Assembly: GCA_026710085.1 (NCBI GenBank)
Contig: JAPORT010000017.1
Coordinates: 1 to 64,000, forward strand
Direction of reading: 5' to 3'
Source: Flavobacteriaceae bacterium
GTDB lineage: Bacteria; Bacteroidota; Bacteroidia; Flavobacteriales; Flavobacteriaceae
DNA length: 64,000 bases
The position numbers and the translations under genes are program-made. The notes below the pieces were generated by a model. That model was not told the DNA's origin. It did not search any database and was given only the letters and a program-made list of their open reading frames with translations. Position 1 is the first letter of the stretch; every line of letters starts with the position of its first letter. This document shows, one piece after another, positions 26,059 through 35,494 of this stretch.

Positions 26059-27678
26059 ATGAAATTAATTTATTATTTCCCGATGGTTTTTTTAGCATTG
26101 GGATTTATTCTTGTCAGTTGTGACGACAATGAAGACGAACTTGATAATTTAAAAAATCAGGTGAGCACGCTTCAAAATCAATTAGATGCTGCTAATACAG
26201 CTAAAAGCACAACTAATAGTACGATTGCATCTTTGCGGGATCAGGTTTCAAAACTTGAAGGAGACCTAGCGGCGAATACAGGAGCTATTCCCGAATCTGT
26301 GTTCGGGCAAACAGTACAACAATTTAGAGATGCACTTGATGAAGTGGCTGAATTGATTGATAATCAGTCTGAAATAGCACAAAGAGGAAACCTTGAGCGT
26401 TTAGAAGATATTTCGACTCGATTCGGGCGTCTTGTTTCTTCTTTTAATTCAGGAGGGGGTACTGAGATTGAGTTAATAAAAGGGATACAACAATTGGTCG
26501 CCGATACAAAAACAGAAAGCGAAACCATCACACTTTCTGGTATTTTAGATGAAGATCAAACGTTAGTTGCAGGGAATATATACCTATTAGACGGAAGAGT
26601 GACCGTCCCTAATGGAAAGACATTAACGATTCCAGCGGGAACGGTGATCAAAGGATCTCCTGGAACAGGGGCGGATGCCTCCGCTCTTTTAGTGGCTAGA
26701 GGGGGAAAGATTTATGCATTAGGAACAGGAGAAAGACCCATCATCATGACTTATGAAGCAGATCCCATACAAGGGGATGGCACTTATGCAAACGATGCTA
26801 ATAGACCTGGAGCCGATGTGAGAGGACAGTGGGGCGGATTCATCGTATTAGGCCATGCGCCTGGTTCTTTCAAAGGAAATGTGAAAGAGGTCCAGATTGA
26901 AGGCATCCCAACAGATGATATCAATGGATTGTATGGGGGTGATGATCCCAATGATAACTCGGGGGTGATTGAATATGTTTCCATCCGATACGGAGGTTCC
27001 GATATTGGTGAAGGAAACGAAATCAATGGATTGACACTAGGCAGTGTTGGTAATCAAACGATTATCAACAACATTGAGGTCATTAATAATAAAGATGATG
27101 GCATTGAATTTTTCGGCGGAACAGTCAATGCTTCCAATTTGATGGTTTGGGGGCAAGGTGACGATGCTCTTGATATTGATCAAGCCTATACAGGAACGAT
27201 TTATAACTCATTGGTGGTCTTAACTGGGGCCTCAGATCATGGATTAGAAATCGATGGTCCTGAGGGGGACTTAGACGGCGGTTTTACACTCACCAATACC
27301 ACAATTTATGGCGCAACAGGTGAAGATTGTAAATCTTTAGGAGGAGAAAAAGGAGAGCTTGCGGATTTCCGTTCAAATGCTCAAGGGACACTGGGTAAAG
27401 TCACGTTCAAGCATTTTGCCGTTGGTCAAGATTTTGAATTAGATAACGAAGAAGTTGCAGCAAATTACACAGATGGCTCATTAACATTTAGAAACTTATT
27501 TATCGTTGAAGTGCCTAATTGCCCTTCGTCAACTCTTGCGAGTATTTTTGCTGATAAGAGTGAGACGACTTCATTTGGACAAGATGCCAGCGATTTTGCT
27601 CAAATTGTTGAAGATGGTAAAGATCAAGGAGCAAATATGAACGAATTTGCTTGGACCCAATGGCATAAGGCTCAATAG
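26059..27678 (+). CDS. surface lipoprotein with coiled coil and beta-helix-like repeats
   Basis: 539 residues. The signal peptide ends in a lipobox-like LVSCDD, so it is a lipoprotein exported to the outer membrane. Residues 27-75 form a coiled coil (LKNQVSTLQNQLDAANTAK). From about residue 160 the protein has glycine- and asparagine-rich strands typical of a right-handed parallel beta-helix (GTVIKGSPGTGADASALLVA, IEYVSIRYGGSDIG, NNIEVINNKDDGIEFFGG). No catalytic motif is recognised. It precedes a TonB receptor and a PiT phosphate transporter on the same strand, so a role in capture of a phosphate-containing ligand is a reasonable inference. A strong terminator follows, so most transcripts would end before the receptor. 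Confidence 0.75.
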   Translation: MKLIYYFPMVFLALGFILVSCDDNEDELDNLKNQVSTLQNQLDAANTAKSTTNSTIASLRDQVSKLEGDLAANTGAIPESVFGQTVQQFRDALDEVAELIDNQSEIAQRGNLERLEDISTRFGRLVSSFNSGGGTEIELIKGIQQLVADTKTESETITLSGILDEDQTLVAGNIYLLDGRVTVPNGKTLTIPAGTVIKGSPGTGADASALLVARGGKIYALGTGERPIIMTYEADPIQGDGTYANDANRPGADVRGQWGGFIVLGHAPGSFKGNVKEVQIEGIPTDDINGLYGGDDPNDNSGVIEYVSIRYGGSDIGEGNEINGLTLGSVGNQTIINNIEVINNKDDGIEFFGGTVNASNLMVWGQGDDALDIDQAYTGTIYNSLVVLTGASDHGLEIDGPEGDLDGGFTLTNTTIYGATGEDCKSLGGEKGELADFRSNAQGTLGKVTFKHFAVGQDFELDNEEVAANYTDGSLTFRNLFIVEVPNCPSSTLASIFADKSETTSFGQDASDFAQIVEDGKDQGANMNEFAWTQWHKAQ

Positions 27679-27706
27679 AAACCTTAAATCAATCGAACAG
27701 AATATA

Positions 27707-27736
27707 AATGCCCAAACCTTTGGGCATTTTTTTATT
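27707..27736 (+). terminator. strong intrinsic terminator
   Basis: Perfect stem AATGCCCAAA / TTTGGGCATT with a minimal CC loop, followed by a run of seven T and TATTTT. It lies 28 bases after the lipoprotein stop and 45 bases before the TonB receptor, so it either ends the transcript or attenuates read-through. Confidence 0.9.
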
Positions 27737-27780
27737 TTACTAACGAATTTTAAGTTTAGATATCATACTGTAATTCTAAA

Positions 27781-30636
27781 ATGCGACTAAAAAAATATGC
27801 TCTACTTATCCCATGGATGATGGGATTTATCAGTTATGCACAACAAGGTATTTCAGGAAAAATCGTCGATGGAGATTTTAATCAACCCCTTCCTTTTGCT
27901 AACGTTATTATCAAAGACACAGATCAGGGAGTCGTCACTGATTTTGATGGTCATTTTAGTGTCGAGTTGAATCCAGGAACTTATAGTATCCTAGCATCAT
28001 TTATTGGTTACCAGACAAAAGAGGTATTAGGAATCGAAGTTTCTGAAGGAGACTATGCCGTACTCGATATTGTTCTATCATCTGCGGCTTCTGGATTGGA
28101 AGAGGTCATCATTAGTGTAGAAGCCAGCACCAATTCTGAAGCGTCGGTTTTGGAAATTCAAAAAAAGTCAGCTAGTCTCATGGATGGATTGTCAGCTCAA
28201 GCTTTTAAAAAAGTTGGAGCATCAACAATAGCTAGTGCTGTAAAAAGAGTGCCCGGCGTTTCTGTTCAAGGAGGTAAATACGTTTATGTGCGAGGTTTAG
28301 GAGATCGGTATTCAAAATCGATACTTAATGGTGTGGACATACCAGGTCTCGATCCCGATAAAAACACAGTCCAAATGGATCTTTTCCCGACCAATATGCT
28401 TTCAAATATTCAGATAACCAAGTCAGCTCGTGCCGATTTACCAGCTGACTTTACAGGTGGCGTTATTGATATTATTACAAAAGACATCCCTACTTCAAAA
28501 GAAATTTCAGTTTCGGCAAGCCTTGAATACAACCCCCAAATGCATTTTAATAATCAATTCTTAAGTTATCAAGGTAGTGCTACTGACTGGTTGGGATTTG
28601 ATGATGGAAAAAGAGCCAACCCACTTGAAGAACAAATTGCTGAAGATTCGAATCCGAGGTTGGGCGTTGAATTAGATCCAACCATTAGCAATGGACCTGG
28701 ATCGATCAATCGAATTTCAACATTAGCTCAACGATTTGATTCCCAAATGGGACCAATAACAAAGAGTAGCGCTATAGACTATGGATTTAGTTTGGGTTTA
28801 GCGAATCGTTATTCTGTAGGTCAAGAATCGGAACTAGGGGTTTTATTTTCTGTTGCCTATAAAAAAACCCAATCTTATTTTGAAGATGCTCGGAACAATA
28901 TCTATAATCTCAATCCCAACAAGTCAGATTTTGAATTTGAAGAAAACCGCATCCAATTCGGGTCGATTGGAGAAAATGATGTCATAGCCAATGGATTACT
29001 GGGTTTATCTTTTAAAACGGGTCTTAGCCGGTTTAAATTCAATGTTTTTCATATCCAAAATGGACAAAGCACGGCCGGTGATTTTCGCCAAGAAACTCGA
29101 TTTTCCGACTTTATAGACTTTAATAAATACAGTCTTGAATATTTTGAACGTTCTATTTCTAATGTTCAACTTTCAGGTTTACATAATTTCAATAATGGGA
29201 AATTCAAAATGGAATGGACTGGTTCCGCCACATTAGCTAAAATCCATGATAAAGATATTCGCAATACAGCTTTTCAAGATGAAAATGGAGAGTTTAGTAT
29301 TCCAAATAACGCAGAACCAAAAAGAATATGGCGCTACCTAGACGAAGTCAACTTGGTTGGAAAACTTGATTTGACCCAACGATATGTTTTATTTAGTCGA
29401 GATGCATTATTAAAATTTGGTGGGTATGCTTCACAAAAAGAGAGAGATTTTTATATCGATGAGTTTTCGATTAGTACCAATTATACGTCTTCAAGAGATT
29501 GGGCCCGAATCAACGGAGATCCCAATAGAATACTGTCTCTTGATAATATCGTATCCTTAGATAATCCAAGAGGAACCTTCCTCAATGCTAACACGACGAT
29601 AAGACAAGATGTCAATAAGTTTCGTTCAACTCAACAGAATGTAGCTGGCTACATTTCCAATGAGTTTCAATTATCTGAAAAAATTAAATCAATCATTGGT
29701 TTGAGAGTAGAAAATTATAGTGTGTTCTATACTGGAGAAAATAGTCAAAGAGATCTTGTTTTTGAAAATCAAGAATTAATTAATGAAACGGATTTGTTTC
29801 CTTCGATCAATGTGATCTATTCGTTAACTCAAAATTCAAATTTGAGACTAGCCTATTCCAAAACCACAGCTAGACCAAGTTTTAAAGAAGCTTCGATTGC
29901 AGCAATTTTTGATCCTATTTCCAATTTGACTTTTATTGGCAATATTGATATTAACCCCACGTATATCGATAATTATGATATCCGATTCGAAAATTATGGA
30001 CAATCTGCTCAGCTGTTTGCTTTCAGTTTATTTTACAAAAGTTTGGTCAACCCCATCGAAATAGGATTTGTCAGAGCAGCTACTTCTAATTACACACCAC
30101 GGAATCTAGGAGACGCAAGGGTTTATGGCGTTGAATTAGAATTGAGAAAACGACTTTCAGAATGGATTTCATCATTGGAATCGTTTAGTTTCAATTTTAA
30201 TGGATCATACATTATTTCAGACGAGCCTTTCAGTGAAGACGAAAGAGATTTACGAACCAATGCATTGAGAGAAGGGGAAACATTGGATGATAGTAGAGAA
30301 TTACAAGGGCAATCTCCATATTTAATCAACGCTGGATTGGCTTATGATCAGACAGAAATAGGACTTCAAGCCGGCCTATATTTTAATGTTCAAGGGAAAA
30401 CGCTTGAGGTGGTTGGTGACGGGTTTTATCCCGACGTCTATACCATGCCATTTAATGACTTGAGTTTGAATGTGATCAAAAATTTCAAAAACAACACTTC
30501 CCTAACTTTGAAAGTGGAAAATATTTTGGGCGATAAAAGAGAAAGTTTATATCAATCATTTGGAGCTGAAGACCAATATTTTCGATTCCGAGATCCTGGA
30601 ACTAGTCTATCGATAGGGTATCAAATTTCTTTATAA
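27781..30636 (+). CDS. TonB-dependent outer-membrane receptor
   Basis: 951 residues. A signal peptide ending in SYAQQ is followed by a carboxypeptidase-regulatory-like domain (GKIVDGDFNQPLPFANVIIK, about 25-110), a plug domain (SAVKRVPGVSVQGGKYVYVR, LGDRYSKSILNGVDIPG) and a 22-strand barrel ending in the aromatic-terminated FRDPGTSLSIGYQISL. The plug-barrel wording (GDRYSKSILNG and ADFTGGVIDI) is that of a receptor subgroup not tied to SusD. It is followed 30 bases later by a PiT phosphate transporter and preceded by a surface lipoprotein, which suggests phosphate or an organophosphate as ligand. The ligand is not proven. Confidence 0.9.
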   Translation: MRLKKYALLIPWMMGFISYAQQGISGKIVDGDFNQPLPFANVIIKDTDQGVVTDFDGHFSVELNPGTYSILASFIGYQTKEVLGIEVSEGDYAVLDIVLSSAASGLEEVIISVEASTNSEASVLEIQKKSASLMDGLSAQAFKKVGASTIASAVKRVPGVSVQGGKYVYVRGLGDRYSKSILNGVDIPGLDPDKNTVQMDLFPTNMLSNIQITKSARADLPADFTGGVIDIITKDIPTSKEISVSASLEYNPQMHFNNQFLSYQGSATDWLGFDDGKRANPLEEQIAEDSNPRLGVELDPTISNGPGSINRISTLAQRFDSQMGPITKSSAIDYGFSLGLANRYSVGQESELGVLFSVAYKKTQSYFEDARNNIYNLNPNKSDFEFEENRIQFGSIGENDVIANGLLGLSFKTGLSRFKFNVFHIQNGQSTAGDFRQETRFSDFIDFNKYSLEYFERSISNVQLSGLHNFNNGKFKMEWTGSATLAKIHDKDIRNTAFQDENGEFSIPNNAEPKRIWRYLDEVNLVGKLDLTQRYVLFSRDALLKFGGYASQKERDFYIDEFSISTNYTSSRDWARINGDPNRILSLDNIVSLDNPRGTFLNANTTIRQDVNKFRSTQQNVAGYISNEFQLSEKIKSIIGLRVENYSVFYTGENSQRDLVFENQELINETDLFPSINVIYSLTQNSNLRLAYSKTTARPSFKEASIAAIFDPISNLTFIGNIDINPTYIDNYDIRFENYGQSAQLFAFSLFYKSLVNPIEIGFVRAATSNYTPRNLGDARVYGVELELRKRLSEWISSLESFSFNFNGSYIISDEPFSEDERDLRTNALREGETLDDSRELQGQSPYLINAGLAYDQTEIGLQAGLYFNVQGKTLEVVGDGFYPDVYTMPFNDLSLNVIKNFKNNTSLTLKVENILGDKRESLYQSFGAEDQYFRFRDPGTSLSIGYQISL

Positions 30637-30666
30637 TATTGGGCTTATAAGGATTTGTTTTCTTCC

Positions 30667-32265
30667 ATGGAACACGTTTTTTTGCTTATTGTTGTTCTGA
30701 TTTGTCTGCTGGCAATCGGTGATTTGATTGTGGGGGTCAGCAATGATGCCGTCAATTTTTTGAGTTCTGCCATTGGTTCTCGTGTCATTCCTTTTCGAAG
30801 GCTGATGATTTATGCTAGTTTGGGAATTATCATTGGGGCTATTTTTTCTAGCGGAATGATGGAAGTTGCTCGAAAAGGAATATTCAATCCATCGGAGTTT
30901 TTCTTTGATGAAATCATTTTCATTTTTCTAGCCGTCATGTTGACCGATATTTTATTGCTTGATTTTTTCAACACATTAGGCCTCCCAACCTCCACGACGG
31001 TATCGATTGTTTTTGAGCTTTTGGGGGCTGCTGTAGCCATGTCGGTCATCAAACTTTTGGAATCGGGACAAGATTTATCCCTACTCTACAATTATATCAA
31101 TACGGATAAATCATTAGAAATCATCATCGGCATTTTGCTTTCGGTGGTGATTGCGTTTACTTCCGGATCGATCATCCAATGGATTGTTCGATTGGCACTA
31201 GGCTTCCACCTAAAAAACGGGCGGAAATGGATTAACGCACTCTTTGGAGGTGCCTCGCTGGCTGCTTTGTGTTATTTTATTTTTATCAAAGGCATCAAAG
31301 GAAGCGCTTATGCCGATATGAGTTTTGATTCACTCGGGGGATTATCGTTGCCAGAGTACATCCAAACGAATCGTTTAGTTGTTCTGGGATTCAGCGCTTT
31401 ATTTTGGACATTCATCTCGTATTGGTTACAAATGTTAGCCAAAGTGAATATTTACAAGTTGATTATTGGCGTTGGAACCTTTGCTCTTGCGCTGGCTTTT
31501 GCTGGAAATGATTTGGTCAATTTTATTGGTGTTCCTATAGCTGCTTTTCAGGCATTTCAAATTTGGATCGCATCGGGGATTTCAGCAACTGAATTTTCGA
31601 TGGTCGATATGGCCGGTCAAGTGAAAACCCCCATCATCTTTTTAATCATTGCCGGATTCATCATGGTGTTGACTCTTTGGGTCAATGCCAAAGCCAAGAG
31701 AGTTGTCAAAACATCGATTGATCTCTCAAACCAGCACCAAGTAAACGAACGCTTTAAATCAAACCTATTGGCCGTTGGCCTCGTGGGGGCTTTCAATAGT
31801 GCCAATCAATTATTGGTTGGATTCTTCCCACTAAAACTAAAATCTTGGATGACCAAGCGATTTCAGCCCATGGAGTTACTTCCAATCAATGGAATACGGC
31901 CAGCTTTTGATCAAATCAGGGCATCCATCAATTTGGTTGTGGCGGCATTATTGATCTCGTGGGCTACAACCCTAAAATTACCTCTTTCAACAACCTATGT
32001 CACTTTCATGGTTGCCATGGGGACCTCATTAGCCGATCGGGCATGGCAAAAAGGAAGTGCCGTGTATCGAGTTTCTGGGGTGATTCATGTTATTGGCGGG
32101 TGGTTTATCACAGCTCTTAGTGCGTTTATGGTCAGTGCCATCCTATTGACTCTTTTACACTTTGGCCAACTCGTATCGGTCATCGTGATGGCCCTAATGG
32201 TGGTGCTATTAATCATCAGAAGCCACCGCAACATCTTCAAAAAGGATTTCAATCAGTCAAAGTAA
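30667..32265 (+). CDS. PiT-family inorganic phosphate transporter
   Basis: About 532 residues, ten or more membrane segments, with both PHO4/PiT signature repeats: GVSNDAVNFLSSAIGSR near the N-terminus and AFAGNDLVNFIGVPIAAFQA in the middle. These move phosphate with a cation. A TTG four codons upstream (30655) could also start it, but the ATG fits the family. It lies 30 bases after the TonB receptor with no terminator between, so the two are probably co-transcribed. Outer-membrane and inner-membrane steps of phosphate uptake would then be made together. Confidence 0.93.
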   Translation: MEHVFLLIVVLICLLAIGDLIVGVSNDAVNFLSSAIGSRVIPFRRLMIYASLGIIIGAIFSSGMMEVARKGIFNPSEFFFDEIIFIFLAVMLTDILLLDFFNTLGLPTSTTVSIVFELLGAAVAMSVIKLLESGQDLSLLYNYINTDKSLEIIIGILLSVVIAFTSGSIIQWIVRLALGFHLKNGRKWINALFGGASLAALCYFIFIKGIKGSAYADMSFDSLGGLSLPEYIQTNRLVVLGFSALFWTFISYWLQMLAKVNIYKLIIGVGTFALALAFAGNDLVNFIGVPIAAFQAFQIWIASGISATEFSMVDMAGQVKTPIIFLIIAGFIMVLTLWVNAKAKRVVKTSIDLSNQHQVNERFKSNLLAVGLVGAFNSANQLLVGFFPLKLKSWMTKRFQPMELLPINGIRPAFDQIRASINLVVAALLISWATTLKLPLSTTYVTFMVAMGTSLADRAWQKGSAVYRVSGVIHVIGGWFITALSAFMVSAILLTLLHFGQLVSVIVMALMVVLLIIRSHRNIFKKDFNQSK

Positions 32266-32317
32266 AATCTGAAATCATCTCTTCAAAAGGAGTAAGATTC
32301 AGATTGAGACAGAAGAA

Positions 32318-32680
32318 TTAAAAACTCTGGGCATCAGCGATAATTTGGCTTTGATCCCAACGAATCGCTTTGATAATTTTATTGTCTTCAAAATCCACTT
32401 CAACTAAAGAGTCTTCATCCCAAAAAAACCATTTAGAAACGCGCCTTCCTTTTTCATATTGACCTTCAGCAATTTTTTGACCTTCATCATTGTATGCCGA
32501 CCATAATCCATCATTTAAATGATCACGAATCTGACCTGTTTGCGCCAAGATCCCATTGGCGTGATATTCAATAAAGTAAACGACATCTCCTTTTTGTTGG
32601 TATGAAATATTTCTTTCAGTTTGCTGGGCAACGATAGGAGTGTAGATTCCAAAAAACAATAAAACAACAATTTTTTTCAT
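32318..32680 (-). CDS. secreted MORN-like repeat protein
   Basis: About 120 residues from MKKIVVLLFFGIYTPIVAQQ, a clear Sec signal peptide. The open frame extends eight codons further upstream, but the basic MKK start fits better. The mature part has toxin-antitoxin-type MORN_2 repeats (YHANGILAQTGQIRDHLNDG, YNDEGQKIAEGQYEKGRR), which are beta-hairpins common in Bacteroidota secreted proteins. Function unknown. A TATCTTTG box lies 24 bases upstream. Confidence 0.75.
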   Translation of the reverse strand: MKKIVVLLFFGIYTPIVAQQTERNISYQQKGDVVYFIEYHANGILAQTGQIRDHLNDGLWSAYNDEGQKIAEGQYEKGRRVSKWFFWDEDSLVEVDFEDNKIIKAIRWDQSQIIADAQSF

Positions 32681-32703
32681 GGTTTGATAATGTTTGGTTA
32701 ACA

Positions 32704-32711
32704 CAAAGATA
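32704..32711 (-). promoter_or_regulatory. -7 promoter box TATCTTTG for the MORN-repeat gene
   Basis: Exact match to the Bacteroidota TAnnTTTG -7 consensus on the minus strand, 24 bases upstream of the MKKIVV start. A clear -33 TTG was not fixed. Confidence 0.55.
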
Positions 32712-32996
32712 ATATAAAATTATTAATAAGGTAACATTAAGTTCATATTGAAAAATTTCTTATGACTATCGAAATGTTGAATCAACAAAACAAACATGAT
32801 AATCTACTGATAAAATCAAGTTCGTGAGAGTCTTTCGTTAGACTTCAAGAGAAATTCATATCCTACAAAATTTTGAAAGGATCGGAAAGGGTTTGGATTG
32901 TTGTAACGAAATCTAATTTGTGAATCCAACAGAATTTAAATAGATTTCTGAATGAAAGGAAATTAGAAAAGAGACTCTTGTGTGTTGAATGGGAGA

Positions 32997-33470
32997 TTAA
33001 CGGTAACCTAATTTTTCGGAAGCCATTTCTAAAAATTGTGGAATAAATGAAGATACGGTTGGCTCTTTTTTTCCCAAATCAAAATGATAAATCAGTTTTA
33101 AATAGTTGTCGTAGTGTTCATCGGTTATTTGAACGATGACAGAGACGGTTTCCTTGTTATTAAAATGAGAAACTCGTTTCCCTTTTCGAGTGATCCACCG
33201 AACAAAATCTTTTGGAGCTGGGGCTAGATTTTTATCATCCAGCAAATCAATAACCAAAGCAACAAAATCATGTCTGGTAGTTTTTCCATAGGCTTGCTCA
33301 TTTTTTAAATAAGACCAATAAAGCTCATCAAAACGATCTTTTACTGAATGGGGAATGACAAGGCGAATGACACGAGTTGATTTTGAATGAGGGAATCTGG
33401 AATCTTTTTTTGTTTTGTCCATTTCCATATTTGATGGTGGATAGATAATAAACTCGGATTGTTTCGCCAA
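32997..33470 (-). CDS. hypothetical protein of a 33-36 kb unknown island
   Basis: 157 residues with no family recognised. The N-terminal 30 residues are polar and basic. A central region with RVIRLVIPHSVKDRFDELYW and DFVALVIDLLDD is probably alpha/beta, and the C-terminus is helical. VIRLVIPHSVKDRFD has the look of a ribbon-helix-helix strand-helix start, but this is weak. It is divergently arranged to the ClpX-like gene across a 390-base AT-rich gap, so the two may share control. Confidence 0.55.
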   Translation of the reverse strand: MAKQSEFIIYPPSNMEMDKTKKDSRFPHSKSTRVIRLVIPHSVKDRFDELYWSYLKNEQAYGKTTRHDFVALVIDLLDDKNLAPAPKDFVRWITRKGKRVSHFNNKETVSVIVQITDEHYDNYLKLIYHFDLGKKEPTVSSFIPQFLEMASEKLGYR

Positions 33471-33860
33471 AACAAAACTAAGTATTTTATGGAAATGTAA
33501 TCATAAAATAAGCTTTATAATATATTATAATGAATTATAAATTAATTTAAATGTAATTTGTAATTTTACTGTTTTAAAATGATAAACATCCTCATTATTC
33601 GATCGTCAAGTATTATTTATAAAATCTGGCAACAAATCAAGAGCAAAAACAAGCAGAAAGTCAAATCTCGAGAAAACAAGTAACAAATAATGAGGCGAAC
33701 CAAACACGAAAGAAAATCCATGAAATGATGGGTCAAATAAAGTACATCAAATTCACAAATCAATTAAAATAGAACAGATCGAAATAAAATAACGATTTAA
33801 AAAAATCAACTTAAAAAAAAGAAAAAACGCACAAACGGAGCAATCTAATAATAAAACATT
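33471..33860. other. AT-rich divergent intergenic region
   Basis: 390 bases, very AT-rich in the first 120 (stretches of TTATAATATATTATAATGAA with short palindromic character), then A-rich. One plus-strand frame around 33630-33768 is open for about 46 codons but has no start codon. It lies between divergent genes and should hold both promoters; no gene is called. Confidence 0.5.
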
Positions 33861-35270
33861 ATGAAAAAATCTGAAAGATTTGAGGCCATTGAAAACTTAA
33901 TCAAACGTTGGTTCAATGATCAAGAGAATGGCGTTGATAGAGGAGAATTAATAAAAAAAATAGAGGCACATTTAGAACACCTTGAAGTTTCTCAAGGTTG
34001 GGTCATCGACATCTCTTATGTCATTCAAAAAGGAGTGAATCAATCCAACATGGAAAAAATCACGGAATATATTTCAGATTCCTATCTATACTTAACCACT
34101 GGTCTTCGACCATCGAATGAATATCGAGAATTTGAAGATTTGAGAAGACAATCATACAAAAACAGGAGGTTAAAGGCGATTGATGCAATGGATGAACAAG
34201 AAAAGGATAAAGATCAAAAGTTAGAATTTCACTCTCCATTGGAAATTAAAAACGAGTTGGATAAATACATCATTGGACAAGATCAAGCCAAACGAGTCCT
34301 CTGTGTCGCCGTTTATGATCATTTACAGCGAAGAAAGCTGTTTCAATGGGGACATGAAGTCAAAAAATCAAATGTATTGATGCTCGGTCCACCAGGCACC
34401 GGGAAGACCGAAATGGTAAGAAGTTTGTGTCATATCATGAATATTCCATTTGCAGAAGGGTCTATGACGAATATTTCTGAGACTGGTTATCTAGGTAATG
34501 ATGTTGAGAGTCTCATTCAACCACTAACGAAGTTTGAAACCGAAGAAGCCCAATGGGGTATTGTCTATATCGATGAGATTGACAAAGTCTGTGGAAGAGG
34601 TTCGATTTTATGGAAATTAGGCACCAATATTCAATCAGAACTATTAAAAATGTTTGAAGGTAGTGTCATGAATATTCCAATAGGAGAGAGATCCAAAGGG
34701 AGTAAAAGTGGGGATATCGATTTGGATACAACCAATATGTTATTCATTTGTACTGGTGCTCATGAGGGATTAGATAAGATTATTGAAAGAAGAAGAGGTG
34801 GGGGGCGATTAGGGTTTCATACAAATCCAAAAAACAAGTGTCAAAAAGAGTATATATTATCTCATGTCACGACAGAAGACTTAAAAAAATATAATTATAT
34901 CCCTGAACTTTTAGGTAGAATCCCCAACATTACCCATACGAATCCATTGGATATAGAAGCCTTGGTTAGAATTTTAACAGAACCAAAAAACTCGATCATA
35001 AAACAATACAAACTAATGTTTTCAGTCGATGGAGTTCAGTTAGAGTTTACTCAAGAAGCTTTAGAAGAAATAGCGGTTCAAGCTATTAACGAAAAAAAAG
35101 GAGCGAGGGGCTTACAAGCCATTTCTGAAAAGGTCTTAAAGGCATATAGATTTGAAATTCATCGATATAGAAACCAGAGAATTGAAATCTCAAAGGACAT
35201 CGTTCAAGAGAAATTAGGCTTTCAAGAAGATACGGTGAATTATCTTTCAAATTCTGCCGTATGGATATGA
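33861..35270 (+). CDS. ClpX-like AAA+ unfoldase without the zinc-binding domain
   Basis: 469 residues. Residues 125-455 are a ClpX-type AAA+ module: DKYIIGQDQAKR, Walker A GPPGTGKT (176-183), pore loop GYLG (GYVG in ClpX), Walker B IVYIDEIDKV, arginine finger in LLGRIPN and sensor 2 GARGLQ. It is not ordinary ClpX. The N-terminal four-cysteine zinc domain is replaced by about 120 unrelated residues (QGWVIDISYVIQKGVNQ). The RKH loop region reads GERSKGSKSGD, and the ClpP-docking IGF reads LGF. The ATPase should be active; substrate choice and ClpP binding may differ. A small membrane protein gene follows. Confidence 0.85.
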   Translation: MKKSERFEAIENLIKRWFNDQENGVDRGELIKKIEAHLEHLEVSQGWVIDISYVIQKGVNQSNMEKITEYISDSYLYLTTGLRPSNEYREFEDLRRQSYKNRRLKAIDAMDEQEKDKDQKLEFHSPLEIKNELDKYIIGQDQAKRVLCVAVYDHLQRRKLFQWGHEVKKSNVLMLGPPGTGKTEMVRSLCHIMNIPFAEGSMTNISETGYLGNDVESLIQPLTKFETEEAQWGIVYIDEIDKVCGRGSILWKLGTNIQSELLKMFEGSVMNIPIGERSKGSKSGDIDLDTTNMLFICTGAHEGLDKIIERRRGGGRLGFHTNPKNKCQKEYILSHVTTEDLKKYNYIPELLGRIPNITHTNPLDIEALVRILTEPKNSIIKQYKLMFSVDGVQLEFTQEALEEIAVQAINEKKGARGLQAISEKVLKAYRFEIHRYRNQRIEISKDIVQEKLGFQEDTVNYLSNSAVWI

Positions 35271-35494
35271 GATAAATCAAGAAAAATAAAGTATCACGTG
35301 ATCATTATGAAATTCTAAATATCATGAATGTCTGATAAACTCGGTTTAAATGGTCCCCAATGGTGGAATTATCAACAAACGATGCTTTATGTTCCATACA
35401 TTTTGTCAAAGAATCACAGTGGATAAAGTGCCGATCTCGTTTTTTGTGATTCGAGATAATGAAAAGTGTATCTTGCAAATGAAATCATACCAAC

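Noticed and set aside
33471..33860. AT-rich gap as a replication origin
   Set aside because: No DnaA boxes or iterons were seen and the neighbours are not origin genes.
35328..35429. 33-codon open frame between the ClpX-like and membrane-protein genes
   Set aside because: Too short, with no ribosome-binding or family evidence.
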